Source of the DNA: Flavobacteriia bacterium
GTDB taxonomy: Bacteria; Bacteroidota; Bacteroidia; Flavobacteriales_D; Crocinitomicaceae
Assembly: GCA_016183815.1 (NCBI GenBank)
Contig: JACPDW010000007.1
Span: 1 to 64,000, forward strand
Direction of reading: 5' to 3'
Length of the DNA stretch: 64,000 nucleotides
The notes under the pieces were generated by a model. That model was not told the origin of the DNA and did not search any database. It worked only from the letters and a program-made list of their open reading frames with translations. Positions 26,983 through 36,475 of this stretch are shown one piece after another. The position numbers were made by a program, and so were the translations under genes. How positions within the stretch are numbered: position 1 is the stretch's first letter; each line of letters starts with the position of its first letter.

Positions 26983-27110
26983 TTAACCTCCTAAATGTCT
27001 GATTTCAAAATCTCCATTGGCATCTGTTGTTACCGTTTCTACTGGTTTATAACCAGTTGAAAACTCAAAAGTAGTTTTCTTTTGTAAAGCTATTTCTACA
27101 TTAGTGGGGT
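26983..27110 (-). pseudogene. Remnant of the C-terminus of a surface beta-sandwich protein
   Basis: The minus strand contains a coherent reading, PTNVEIALQKKTTFEFSTGY followed by KPVETVTTDANGDFEIRHLGG and a TAA. This looks like the last strand pair of a carboxypeptidase-regulatory-like or similar domain. No start or upstream body exists: frames close just before it. It is best seen as the tail of a deleted gene. The rest of the 26945-27308 gap shows nothing recognisable. Confidence 0.4.
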
Positions 27111-27308
27111 GGTACGACAATCAATTTGGTTATTCTTCTCGTTTATTAGATGTAATAAGATTGATGTAATTGAAGTTCGATTTTAAAATTTGTAAACAAA
27201 GTTTTTTTGTAATTTTCTTCTAAGAAGTTAAACAAGATGAAGTAAAAATGTGCTTTTCTGAAAAAACATCCTTACGAAAATTAATTATTAAGTTGGTATA
27301 AAAAGTTT

Positions 27309-28115
27309 TTAATTATTCATTTTTTGCATAGAAATGCTGGCTGAAATACAAGCTAAAATAGGAGAAAAGGAAGCCAGTAACCACAAAAATAAATGAAGTG
27401 TAAAGTATAATAATTGTTGCAAAAAGGGGGTGCTTCCTTCGGTGTTTAAAAATAAATAGGACAAATTAACAGGAACAAAAATCATTAAAGAATAAATTAC
27501 TCCTATGCCCAATGTTAATCCAAAATGTTTCCTAACAAAAAAAACACTTTCTACAACAGATAATTTTTTTCTTTCATTTATATAATCTAAAAAGCTAAAC
27601 CCGTAATAATAGGCAGCTAAAATGAAAAAAATAAACATAATTGGACTGTTTTTAGGATTTTCCCAAAATATTGAGGAAATCAAATAAATTATTGCAAAAA
27701 ATAAATAATACCAAAATAAATTACGTAAAACTAATTTTACTGCTCTAACAATGTCATTTTTAAATTGTTTCAATGTAAAAGGATATTTTTTTCCTGTCAA
27801 TAATTTTTCCGTTTTTGCAGATAAATAGGTCAACAATGGAGACAATAGTCCTACCATCAGATATTTAGAAAAGTTCATAAACATCAATGAAATACCCATT
27901 TCTACAAAAAGTAGTATTAAATACCAATTGATGTCGTTCATAGTTTGAATAGTGTGGACAATTTTATGGTGTTGTAATAAAAATCCAAAATGATAGATGC
28001 CCAACATTAAAATTGCAGGTAACAAAACCATCCACCACAATTTGTATTTCTTAACAAACAATAAAGCAAACCAATAGGAAGACAAACCTAAATAAAATTC
28101 TTTAAAAAACCTCAT
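27309..28115 (-). CDS. EI24/CysZ-family membrane protein
   Basis: 268 residues with four to six hydrophobic helices (about 25-50, 60-95, 130-150, 155-180, 200-225, 235-262). The segment YYYGFSFLDYINERKKLSVVESVFFVRKH fits the EI24/CysZ family mark (FxFLDYxxER). CysZ proteins in proteobacteria are linked to sulfate uptake; in Bacteroidota the role is not settled, so I do not assign a substrate. It starts two bases after the amidase gene stop and is co-transcribed with it. Confidence 0.75.
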   Translation of the reverse strand: MRFFKEFYLGLSSYWFALLFVKKYKLWWMVLLPAILMLGIYHFGFLLQHHKIVHTIQTMNDINWYLILLFVEMGISLMFMNFSKYLMVGLLSPLLTYLSAKTEKLLTGKKYPFTLKQFKNDIVRAVKLVLRNLFWYYLFFAIIYLISSIFWENPKNSPIMFIFFILAAYYYGFSFLDYINERKKLSVVESVFFVRKHFGLTLGIGVIYSLMIFVPVNLSYLFLNTEGSTPFLQQLLYFTLHLFLWLLASFSPILACISASISMQKMNN

Positions 28116-28117
28116 TA

Positions 28118-29233
28118 TTAGGGCTTTATCATTTTTAAGGCCTTATCGATAGGAATTCGTTCGTTATTATGAAACGCAATTACAAAAGCATGTAAAAAAC
28201 CTTTTTCCCTCAACTCATTTTTATAAGCATTTGCCGAATTAAAATTATTTTCAAATTGTCCTACCGCGTATTTATACAAATTGTCTTGTGTGTATTCAAA
28301 AACCTCCAAACCCTTAAATTTTGTGTCTGTCAATGAAATTCTTTTGTCAGAAGTTTCTATTTGAACTCTAAAAATAATATCATTATTTGGAACTGTATTA
28401 CTATTGTCATTAGAATTTTTAATTTCTTCTTGATTTGTATTGTTTTCCTCTATAACACTATTTGATAACCCTTCCATTTCAGATTTATATTTTTTAAATG
28501 CAAAAAACATTGCATCAGACATTTTATTTTGAAATTCTTTATTTGCTAGAAGCACTTCCTCTTGAGGATTGGTTAAAAACCCTGTTTCAATTAATACAGA
28601 GGGCATGGTTGTTTGCCATAAAACTAAAAATCCAGCTTGTTTAACTCCTCTATCGTATCTTCCTATTTTTTTAAACTCTTGTTGTAATTTGTCGGCAAAA
28701 TTTAAGGATTGTTTTAATACTACTGAAAGTTGAAGTTGTCTTGCAATTATTGCATCAGGAGTCATTCCTAAGCGTTTATATCTTTCTCCTTTATCGTCTT
28801 CCATCAAAATAGTTGAGTTTTCTCTTTCAGCTACTTTTTGTTGTGCTTCTGTTTTATGTAAACCTAAGGCGTATGTTTCAGAGCCATAAGCAGAGGTTGA
28901 ACCAGCGTTTGCATGAATACAGATAAAAAGATCGGCATTGTTTTTATTTGCAAAATTTGCTCTATCTTCTAATTCGACAAAAACATCAGTTTCTCTTGTA
29001 TAAATAACTTTTATATTAGGGAAATTTTCTTTTATTTTGGCACCCAATTGAAGAGCCATACTTAAACAGACGGTTTTTTCATTTGCAGAAGAACCATGAC
29101 AGCCAGGATCTTTGCCTCCATGCCCAGCGTCAATACAAACGGTTTTTATGGTTTGTAGCACGGTTTTTGATTGTGGAATTACCCAAAACTCCAACACAAT
29201 TAAAAAAGAGAGTAATAGATACTTCATTTTCAT
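28118..29233 (-). CDS. N-acetylmuramoyl-L-alanine amidase (Amidase_3), SPOR-like tail
   Basis: 371 residues with a signal peptide (KYLLLSFLIVLEFWVIPQS), so periplasmic. Zinc amidase of the AmiA/B/C type, cutting the peptide from peptidoglycan glycan strands. Zinc ligands and catalytic residues: His38 in CIDAGHGGKDPG, a Glu in the following strand-helix, the second His in CIHANAGS, and Glu in VLIETGFLTNPQEE. A low-complexity Asn/Glu linker (about 255-290) leads to a C-terminal alpha/beta region (IIFRVQIETSD ... YKYAVGQFENNFNSANAYKN) like a SPOR peptidoglycan-binding domain. Divergent from lptD; both are envelope genes. Confidence 0.93.
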   Translation of the reverse strand: MKMKYLLLSFLIVLEFWVIPQSKTVLQTIKTVCIDAGHGGKDPGCHGSSANEKTVCLSMALQLGAKIKENFPNIKVIYTRETDVFVELEDRANFANKNNADLFICIHANAGSTSAYGSETYALGLHKTEAQQKVAERENSTILMEDDKGERYKRLGMTPDAIIARQLQLSVVLKQSLNFADKLQQEFKKIGRYDRGVKQAGFLVLWQTTMPSVLIETGFLTNPQEEVLLANKEFQNKMSDAMFFAFKKYKSEMEGLSNSVIEENNTNQEEIKNSNDNSNTVPNNDIIFRVQIETSDKRISLTDTKFKGLEVFEYTQDNLYKYAVGQFENNFNSANAYKNELREKGFLHAFVIAFHNNERIPIDKALKMIKP

Positions 29234-29267
29234 TGAACAAAAAGGGTGTTAAAACAAGGATATTTTA

Positions 29268-29275
29268 TAGTTTTG
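29268..29275 (+). promoter_or_regulatory. Candidate -7 box (TAGTTTTG) for lptD
   Basis: Matches TAnnTTTG in the 89-base divergent gap between the amidase and lptD. It ends 48 bases before the GTG start of lptD. Confidence 0.45.
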
Positions 29276-29322
29276 CAATGATGTTTTTTCTATTTTAAGT
29301 TTTCAAAGTTACTTTATATTTA

Positions 29323-31857
29323 GTGTACAAAAATTATTCCATACAATTATTTTTCTTCTTTTATTTGTTAATAAATACTTTTTTTACTTCTATTTTCGCT
29401 CAGAAAGACACTATTTATACAAAAGACCAAGAATTTAACACCTTGATAAAAGCATTTGCTAAAGATTCAATGGTTCATGATCAGACTACAGAGTGTTTAC
29501 ATCTGTATGGAGAGGCAAAAGTTAACTATGATCTTATACAACTTGAAGCAAGCTATTTGATGATAGATTTTAGAAAAGATGAAATTTTAGCTACTTATAC
29601 CCTTGATAAAGACAGTAATAAAGTTGGAATTCCAAAATTCAAAGATGGGTCGGATGAAATTTTCGCAGAAAAAATTAGATATAATTTTGAAACAGAAAAA
29701 GGATTTATAACTCAAGCAAAAATTCAACAAGATGAGACTTTTATGTATATGGAAACAGCAAAAAGGCACCCTAACGAACATGTACATTTTAAAAATGGAA
29801 GATTAACCAGTTGTAGTTTAGAAGACCCGCATTTTCATTTTTTTTTAACTAAAGCTATTTTAATTCCAGATAAACGGATTGTTTCTGGACCAATGAACCT
29901 TTGGATTCAAGGAGTTCCAACTCCTTTGGGTTTACCTTTTGTTTTTATTCCACAAAAAGAAATTCATGAAAAAAAGAGTGGTTTTTTGTTTCCACAATAT
30001 ACGTTACAATCCTCTTATGGCATGGGAATTCAAAATTTAGGATATTATATACCTATTAACGATAGTTTACAAACGACAATCTATGCAGATATTTATACTA
30101 AAGGAAGTTGGGGAATCAACACTACTACAGATTATGAAATCAAATACCGTTTTAACGGTTCATTACAATTAGGTGTTCAACATTTTAATACAGGGTTTCC
30201 ATATTATCAAAAATCCAACAAAATTTCTGTGCAATGGCAACACAAACAAGATGCAAAAGCTAACCCATACTGGAATTTTACTAGTAATGTCAATTTTATG
30301 TCTGACAACTCGCCTAAAACCAATTTAGACCCTATCAACCCAAATTATTTTCAAAACAGCTTAAATTCAGACATTAACATCAATAGAAATTTTCCGGGAA
30401 AACCCATTACAAGTGGATTAAAACTGTCGGTGCGTCAAAATTCAAAAAGTAATCAGTTTGCTGTTACGAGTCCCTCTTTTACCTTTAATGTTACTCGTTT
30501 TTCTCCATTTGCTTGGTTGAGAAAAGAAAAAGCTGGGAGTAAAAAATGGTTTGAACAAATTGGAATGACCTATAATATAGATGCTCAAAACAGATCTACT
30601 TTTCATGATTCATTATTTACACAAAGCAGATATGATTTAATAGGAAAAAGTTTTTTAAATGGTATTCAACAAGGATCAACAATTCAAACAACCGTTGGGG
30701 TTTTTAAAAACACCTGGAAAATCAATCCAAGTGTCAACTACACAAATAAAATTAACTTCCAACAGACAAGAAAATATTATATCGATTCAACAAATTCAAC
30801 TGGAATTGATACCCTTCCAAAAGCTGGGATGAGCCATTCACTAAGTTTTCAAATTCAAGCTACCTCAGTAATTTATTCATACTATAGATTTATCGGAAAA
30901 AACAAAACCTTATTAAGGCATTTATTTACTCCAAGTTTTGGCTTTCGTTATTCTCCAAAAATTAATAAAGAACGTGAGGAACTAGTCGGAAGTAATCAAT
31001 CGATGCTTACCTATTCTCCTTTTGAAAGAAGTTTATATCCCGAAGGAATACAAAGTAGTGCAGGATTACTAACTTTTTCAATAAACAACACTTTTGAATT
31101 AAAACATAAATCGAAAAACGATTCTACTGGCTTCAAAAAAATACGTTTGATTGAAGCGTTAAGTTTTGCTGGAAATTATGATTTGTTAAAAGATTCTATG
31201 CGACTTTCAAATATTTCCGGAAGTTTAAGAATTAGCCCATTAGAATGGATTGGGATAGTTTCAAATGCCAATTTTAGCCCTTATGATTGGGACAACACTA
31301 CACAAATTGCAAATAAAAATTACGCCATAAATCAAAGAGGTGTTTTATTGCGTTTATTAAACATTAGTTTTAATACTTCGCTTCAAATTACTGATAAAAA
31401 AAGTAGAAAAAAAGTAAAAGAAAATCAAGATAAATTAAGTGAAAATTGGAATAGTGATTTGGTTTATTATTCATTACATCCTTTCGAAATTATTGATTTT
31501 CAAATTCCTTGGAAAATGTCTTTTACACACGTATTGGATTTAAACAGAAAAACTGGCGTTCCTTTGCCCACAGACGATGGAAGGTCTTTTAATCGGACAC
31601 ATACACTTAGAATTAATGGTGATGTTTCTATAACAAAAAGATGGAAAGTCGTAATGGAAATGCATTATGATGTAGGAAATAGAAAAGTTAATAATACAAG
31701 GTTTACAATTACACGTGATATGCATTGTTGGAATATGGCATTGTATTGGACTCCAATTGGAGGCAATCAAAGTTTCTTGTTAAGAATTAGTGCTAATGCC
31801 TCACTTTTACAAAGTGCTAAAATCGAATTAAGAAAGCCACCAACTTTGACATTTTGA
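29323..31857 (+). CDS. lptD: LptD-like LPS assembly outer-membrane protein
   Basis: 844 residues from GTG 29323; no ATG lies between the upstream stop and the signal peptide. Signal peptide (LFFFFYLLINTFFTSIFAQ), then an OstA/LptA-like beta-jellyroll (about 50-165; LYGEAKVNYDLIQLEASYLM, DEIFAEKIRYNFETEKGF), then a large beta-barrel of alternating strands to the end, finishing in a strand with LRKPPTLTF. LptD with LptE places lipopolysaccharide in the outer leaflet. Bacteroidota versions are longer and diverge strongly from E. coli; the call rests on the N-terminal domain, the PLGLPFVFIP stretch and the barrel pattern. Confidence 0.85.
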   Translation: MYKNYSIQLFFFFYLLINTFFTSIFAQKDTIYTKDQEFNTLIKAFAKDSMVHDQTTECLHLYGEAKVNYDLIQLEASYLMIDFRKDEILATYTLDKDSNKVGIPKFKDGSDEIFAEKIRYNFETEKGFITQAKIQQDETFMYMETAKRHPNEHVHFKNGRLTSCSLEDPHFHFFLTKAILIPDKRIVSGPMNLWIQGVPTPLGLPFVFIPQKEIHEKKSGFLFPQYTLQSSYGMGIQNLGYYIPINDSLQTTIYADIYTKGSWGINTTTDYEIKYRFNGSLQLGVQHFNTGFPYYQKSNKISVQWQHKQDAKANPYWNFTSNVNFMSDNSPKTNLDPINPNYFQNSLNSDININRNFPGKPITSGLKLSVRQNSKSNQFAVTSPSFTFNVTRFSPFAWLRKEKAGSKKWFEQIGMTYNIDAQNRSTFHDSLFTQSRYDLIGKSFLNGIQQGSTIQTTVGVFKNTWKINPSVNYTNKINFQQTRKYYIDSTNSTGIDTLPKAGMSHSLSFQIQATSVIYSYYRFIGKNKTLLRHLFTPSFGFRYSPKINKEREELVGSNQSMLTYSPFERSLYPEGIQSSAGLLTFSINNTFELKHKSKNDSTGFKKIRLIEALSFAGNYDLLKDSMRLSNISGSLRISPLEWIGIVSNANFSPYDWDNTTQIANKNYAINQRGVLLRLLNISFNTSLQITDKKSRKKVKENQDKLSENWNSDLVYYSLHPFEIIDFQIPWKMSFTHVLDLNRKTGVPLPTDDGRSFNRTHTLRINGDVSITKRWKVVMEMHYDVGNRKVNNTRFTITRDMHCWNMALYWTPIGGNQSFLLRISANASLLQSAKIELRKPPTLTF

Positions 31858-31922
31858 CGATTTTTTTTAGTAGTTTTAAAAATTATTGTAATTTTAAATT
31901 GTAAACATTAAATATAATTCAA

Positions 31923-32627
31923 ATGAAAATTTATAAATTAATTGTATCATTTTTAATAACACTTTCCATTTTTTCTCAAACAGCAGAAGAGTTTTATGCA
32001 ACTGCAATCACAAAAGCCAATACTCGTGATAACAAAGGAGCGATAGAAAATTACGATAAAGCAATACAGTTAAAGCCAGATTTTTACAATGCTTATAACA
32101 ATAGAGGTTTAATAAAACACGATTTAGAAGACTTAGAAGGTGCAAAAAAAGATTTTGATAAAGCAATAGAATTAAATCCTAAATATGCTGTCGCCTTATT
32201 TAATAGAGGAAATGTTTTAGCTGAATTAGAACAATACAGTAAAGCATTACTTGATTTCGATTTATCAATATCAATTGATTCAAGTAATTTGAATACTTTT
32301 GCAAATAGAGGAGCGGTTAAAAGAAATTTAAAGGACTATAAAGGATCATTAAAAGATTTTGAAAAAGCCCTTCAACTAAATCCAAAAAATATAGATGTTT
32401 ATTTTAGCATGGCTTTGGTTAAAAGTGACATGCAAGACTATCAAGGTGCAATAGATGATTTTACAAAAATTATAGATTTTGAACCGAATGAATTCAACGC
32501 CTATTATAATAGAGGTATAATGTATCTTAAAATAAACAAAAAAGAAAACGCTTGTAATGACTTTAAAAAAGCATTTGAATTAGGGAATGAAGATGCAAAT
32601 GAAAAATTAAGTAAACATTGTAAATAG
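31923..32627 (+). CDS. Exported tetratricopeptide-repeat protein
   Basis: 234 residues with a signal peptide (MKIYKLIVSFLITLSIFSQ). The rest is about six consecutive TPR units of 34 residues (for example AIENYDKAIQLKPDFYNAYNNRGLIK, given here as two joined helices), each with the alternating small/large pattern and Asn-Arg-Gly at the turn. TPRs are protein-protein scaffolds; no catalytic part is present. It lies 65 bases after lptD in the same direction, so it may be expressed with it, but no functional link is shown. Confidence 0.85.
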   Translation: MKIYKLIVSFLITLSIFSQTAEEFYATAITKANTRDNKGAIENYDKAIQLKPDFYNAYNNRGLIKHDLEDLEGAKKDFDKAIELNPKYAVALFNRGNVLAELEQYSKALLDFDLSISIDSSNLNTFANRGAVKRNLKDYKGSLKDFEKALQLNPKNIDVYFSMALVKSDMQDYQGAIDDFTKIIDFEPNEFNAYYNRGIMYLKINKKENACNDFKKAFELGNEDANEKLSKHCK

Positions 32628-32672
32628 CAAATAAATTAAAGTTTACAGCTTGACTTTTTCCTATTTAACGTT

Positions 32673-34097
32673 TCACCTAACAAATTGATTTATAATAAAG
32701 ATTAATTCTTTTTTCTTTATATAAAATAGTAAAAATAAATATAAGATTGAACTTACTAGAACTCCTAAAACGGGGTTTAAAAATAAATCTAACAAGTAAA
32801 ATAAAACAAAGCTAAAGAATAATATAAAAAAGTATTGCAAATAGTTTTGAAAATATTTTTTATTAAGAAAGCAACGTTGAACTTTAATAATTTGTAAAAA
32901 AGCTAATACACTCTGTGTAATTAATGCAGAAAAAGCTGCTCCATATGCTCCGTATTTTTTTATTAAAAAAAAATTTAAACCTAGATTTATTATTATCCCA
33001 AAAAAAGACATAGTATTTAAAAATTTTAAATGTGAAGACGCTGTAAGCAATGTTCCTTGAATTAAAGTAAAACTTATAGGAATCAATCCAAGCATTAATA
33101 TCGATAAAACTTTAATAGAACTGATTTTGTCATGAACATACAATACTTCAATAATCTCAGTGTCGTAAAAAAAGCAAATATTAGCAATTAATACAGAAAA
33201 AGAAAATAAAACAAATTGAGAAGATTGTAATAGTGGTAAAATATTTTCTTTTAAATGAATCATTTTTGAAAATAATGGAAACAACAAGCTTGAGAAAAGT
33301 CCTGCAAACATAAAACAAGCGTCTAAAAGTCGAAAAGATTGAGCATAAATACCAGCTTCATTTGACCCACTTATTCTCTCTAAAAGAACTCCATCAATTC
33401 TATTATAAATCATCATTAAAAATACAAGTAGTGCATAAGGATAGCTTTTTTTAAGAATTTGAAAAGACCATTTCCAATTCCATTTTAATTTTGGAAGTCC
33501 AATTTTTTTTATCAAAACAATAAAAGCAATAAAAAAAACTATAAAATAACTTACTGTTTGAACTGCAACAAACCCATGAATAGACAACTCTTTTTTTGGC
33601 AGGAAATAAATCCAGTATCCTAAAATAATAATCCAAAATATTTTATCTAAAACAGACAATATAATCTCCATTTTAAACCACAACAATCCAGTATAAAAAC
33701 TTCTTAAAAAAGCTATGGTACTGATTAAAAATTGATTAAAAAAAATCCAAAATAGAAGCAATTTATATTCATTTGGATAAGACAATACAAATGATAGAAA
33801 ACCTAAAACAATTGCACAAACAATAAGTAAAAACAAACGAAATAAAATGGAAGAACCTAAATAAAAAGACAAAGAACTGGTGTTTTTTGTTATTTTTTTA
33901 ACACTGTAATTTGATAGTCCAAAATCTAAAAAAACACTAAATACATAAGAAATGCTTAATAAAGAAAAATATAATCCATATTGATTAGACCCCACTTTAT
34001 TTTGAACCTGAGCATCTATCAAAAAAATAGAAACTGGTTTGATTATTAAATTGGTTAATATTAACCAGAAAAGGTTTTTATAAAAAAGTTTCTGCAC
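32673..34097 (-). CDS. Polysaccharide/O-antigen flippase (Wzx-like, MOP superfamily)
   Basis: 474 residues, 12-14 hydrophobic helices over the whole length and no soluble domain. The pattern of helix pairs, the early FLDFGLSNYSVKKI segment and YNRIDGVLLERISGSNEAGIYAQ in mid-protein fit the polysaccharide-synthesis flippase group, which moves lipid-linked sugar repeats across the inner membrane. The start is GTG at 34097 (no ATG in range). A TATTTTTG box lies at 34120-34127 on this strand. The FkbM methyltransferase gene upstream on the same strand suggests a small polysaccharide unit. Confidence 0.88.
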   Translation of the reverse strand: MQKLFYKNLFWLILTNLIIKPVSIFLIDAQVQNKVGSNQYGLYFSLLSISYVFSVFLDFGLSNYSVKKITKNTSSLSFYLGSSILFRLFLLIVCAIVLGFLSFVLSYPNEYKLLLFWIFFNQFLISTIAFLRSFYTGLLWFKMEIILSVLDKIFWIIILGYWIYFLPKKELSIHGFVAVQTVSYFIVFFIAFIVLIKKIGLPKLKWNWKWSFQILKKSYPYALLVFLMMIYNRIDGVLLERISGSNEAGIYAQSFRLLDACFMFAGLFSSLLFPLFSKMIHLKENILPLLQSSQFVLFSFSVLIANICFFYDTEIIEVLYVHDKISSIKVLSILMLGLIPISFTLIQGTLLTASSHLKFLNTMSFFGIIINLGLNFFLIKKYGAYGAAFSALITQSVLAFLQIIKVQRCFLNKKYFQNYLQYFFILFFSFVLFYLLDLFLNPVLGVLVSSILYLFLLFYIKKKELIFIINQFVR

Positions 34098-34140
34098 GAA
34101 TTATTGTGTGAATATCAGTCAAAAATAAAAATTATATTTA

Positions 34141-34887
34141 TTAAGACTCTAAATTCTTTGTAATTGGAATAAAAATAAAATTTTGGGTCTGATGCACTTT
34201 TGGATCAAAAGGAATTAAATTTTTTTTTACAAAGCAATAAATGTCGTACTTTAGTTCTTTCATTAAATTAAAACAATCCACTCTATTTTCATTTTCCCAT
34301 AATTCACAATAAATCATAGGTTGGTGTGTGCTTAAAACACTTTTTGCTCCTTTTAACACTTCAAACTCATAATTCTCTACGTCAATTTTAATAGCTAATA
34401 TTTTGTCTTCAAAGTCGAATGAATCTAATTTTTTCATTTGTACTTCATAAGTGATTCCCTTACAATTTAATTTGTTTTCTTCACTTAAAACATGACTTAA
34501 TCCTTGAAAAAACACTTGATTAACTTGAGGTAAGACCATTTTCACCTTTTTTTCTGAATTACCCAAAGCACATTCTAATAATTTTACATTGTTTAGTTTA
34601 TAAAACCTAATGATTTTTTTAAAAATTTCAATATTTGAAGGGATTGGTTCAAAAGCTACTAAAGTACAATTTTTTTTACTTTTAGAAAGATGAACACTCA
34701 TTACGCCAATATTTGCTCCAATATCTAGCAATATTCCTTTTTGCCCTTTTATCAAAGAAATAAAAGAAAAAAAATCATTTTCCTTTTTATCCCACTTGAT
34801 TGTATTTATTTTAAAAATAGAAAATAGATACAAATATCTTCGATAGCCAAAGAGTTTTTGCAGGAGATATTTAATAAATGTTTTCAA
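34141..34887 (-). CDS. FkbM-family SAM-dependent methyltransferase
   Basis: 248 residues. SAM-binding motif I is LLDIGANIGVMSVHLS (about 54-69), followed by AFEPIPSNIEIF and the FkbM-typical late block ILAIKIDVENYEFEVLKGA. These enzymes O-methylate sugars or polyketides. Next to a polysaccharide flippase the likely target is a surface glycan, by inference. A TATCTTTG -7 box lies 12 bases upstream of its start. Confidence 0.9.
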   Translation of the reverse strand: MKTFIKYLLQKLFGYRRYLYLFSIFKINTIKWDKKENDFFSFISLIKGQKGILLDIGANIGVMSVHLSKSKKNCTLVAFEPIPSNIEIFKKIIRFYKLNNVKLLECALGNSEKKVKMVLPQVNQVFFQGLSHVLSEENKLNCKGITYEVQMKKLDSFDFEDKILAIKIDVENYEFEVLKGAKSVLSTHQPMIYCELWENENRVDCFNLMKELKYDIYCFVKKNLIPFDPKVHQTQNFIFIPITKNLES

Positions 34888-34898
34888 AAAAATGAGTG

Positions 34899-34906
34899 CA
34901 AAGATA
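34899..34906 (-). promoter_or_regulatory. Candidate -7 box (TATCTTTG) for the FkbM gene
   Basis: Minus-strand match to TAnnTTTG, 12 bases from the ATG at 34887. Confidence 0.5.
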
Positions 34907-35002
34907 CAATAGATTAATAAATTTATAAAATGTTATTTCAAATCTTAAAAATAGACAAGGTTAAGTTCAATAAAAATATGAAGTTTATGAAAGTTTAATT
35001 TT

Positions 35003-35010
35003 TATCTTTG
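35003..35010 (+). promoter_or_regulatory. Candidate -7 box (TATCTTTG) for the transketolase C-half gene
   Basis: Match to TAnnTTTG ending 11 bases before the ATG at 35022. Confidence 0.55.
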
Positions 35011-35021
35011 TGTTTTGAAGT

Positions 35022-35978
35022 ATGAAAAAAATAGAAGTTTTAGGAAATAAAGATACAAGATCTGGTTTTGGCGAAGGTCTTCATGAAGTTGGAAAATCAA
35101 ATGAAGAGGTTGTTGCTCTTTGTGCGGATTTGATTGGATCTTTAAAAATGGATGCTTTTAAAGAAGCTTTTCCCAATCGTTTTTTTCAAGTTGGAATTGC
35201 TGAAGCAAACATGATTGGTATTGCTGCGGGCATGACAATAGGTGGTAAAATTCCTTACACAGGAACTTTTGCAAATTTTTCTACTGGCAGGGTGTATGAC
35301 CAGATTCGTCAATCGGTGGCTTATTCAAATAAGAATGTTAAAATTTGTGCTTCTCACGCAGGAATAACTTTAGGCGAAGATGGAGCTACCCATCAGATTT
35401 TAGAAGACATTGGTATGATGAAGATGCTTCCAAACATGACCGTTGTTGTTCCTTGTGATTTTAATCAAACTAAACAAGCAACAATTGCTATAGCTGATTA
35501 TCAAGGACCCATTTATCTTAGATTTGGAAGACCAGTAATGCCGATTTTTACTCCTGAAAATCAGAAATTTCAAATTGGTAAAGCTGATATTTTAATCGAA
35601 GGAACGGATGTTACAATCGTTGCATGCGGACATTTGGTTTGGAAAAGCATAGAAGCTGCTTATATATTATTTGAAAAAGGAATTCGTGCAGAAGTAATCA
35701 ACATGCACACGATTAAACCTTTTGATGAAAAAACTTTATTACAATCTATACAAAAAACAAAATGTGTAGTTAGTGCTGAAGAACACATGATTAATGGCGG
35801 TTTAGGAGATTCTATAGCTCAAGTGCTTACACAAAAACTTCTTGTACCACAAGAATATGTTGGCGTAAACGATCGTTTTGGAGAAAGTGGCACCCCTATG
35901 GAGTTAATGACAAAATTTGGAATAGACACAAGCAATGTTGTTGATGCGTGTTTAAAAGTTATTCAACGTAAAGCGTAA
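35022..35978 (+). CDS. Transketolase C-terminal subunit (split transketolase)
   Basis: 318 residues equal to the pyrimidine-binding and C-terminal domains of transketolase. Seen: RFFQVGIAEANMIGIAAGM with the Glu that activates thiamine diphosphate, GTFANFSTGRVYDQIRQSVA, SHAGITLGEDGATHQ, and the C-terminal ADILIEGTDVTIVACG. The thiamine-diphosphate/Mg-binding half (GDG...N motif) is absent. Split transketolases are usually encoded as adjacent N and C genes; here no N-half gene lies on either side (FkbM upstream, a truncated helical protein downstream). A partner elsewhere is required for pentose-phosphate activity. It has its own promoter-like box. Confidence 0.92.
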   Translation: MKKIEVLGNKDTRSGFGEGLHEVGKSNEEVVALCADLIGSLKMDAFKEAFPNRFFQVGIAEANMIGIAAGMTIGGKIPYTGTFANFSTGRVYDQIRQSVAYSNKNVKICASHAGITLGEDGATHQILEDIGMMKMLPNMTVVVPCDFNQTKQATIAIADYQGPIYLRFGRPVMPIFTPENQKFQIGKADILIEGTDVTIVACGHLVWKSIEAAYILFEKGIRAEVINMHTIKPFDEKTLLQSIQKTKCVVSAEEHMINGGLGDSIAQVLTQKLLVPQEYVGVNDRFGESGTPMELMTKFGIDTSNVVDACLKVIQRKA

Positions 35979-36063
35979 AAAATCATTATTAATGAAAATT
36001 CAAGGTGTAATAAATAGTAACTTGAGTTCTTTGTACCTTTAATCTTTGTATTGTCGAACCAAT

Positions 36064-36324
36064 TCAACTCAGATTTTTAATCATTGAATATAATATCCTT
36101 GAAAGCTCATCAGCAACTTTTAACATCTTTTCAAAATCAGAATTCGACATTTTATTTTCGTCTTTAAGAATATCAAGAATTGCAACACATTCAAACACTG
36201 ATGCTCGTGCAGTAGTAAAATAATTTTTTCTATCTGCTTTTGAAAATTTACCACTACCCTCTGCAACATTCAAAGGAACACTAAAGGATGCTCGCCCAAG
36301 TTGATCTATGACATATTTGTCCAA
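36064..36324 (-). pseudogene. N-terminally truncated four-helix-bundle (S23-like) protein
   Basis: The 86 visible residues match the four-helix-bundle family related to 23S rRNA intervening-sequence proteins: DQLGRASFSVPLNVAEGSGK, FSKADRKNYFTTARASVFEC. The first helix, about 30 residues in complete members, is missing: an in-frame TAA lies five codons upstream of the TTG start. The residues just upstream (ILELKL) still fit a helix, so the gene has probably lost its 5' part, although expression from TTG cannot be excluded. These proteins also occur outside rRNA genes and their role there is unknown. Confidence 0.6.
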
Positions 36325-36475
36325 CTTTAATTCAAGAATTTAGGTTTTACAACTCATGTGAAAAATTTTAGCTTTTTTGTAAATATCTAACTTTTGAAAT
36401 TCGAACATATTCTTAGAATTTATAAACACTTAATTTTTGCAATTTTTTAGAGCCAGAAACAGAATGAGAATGATG

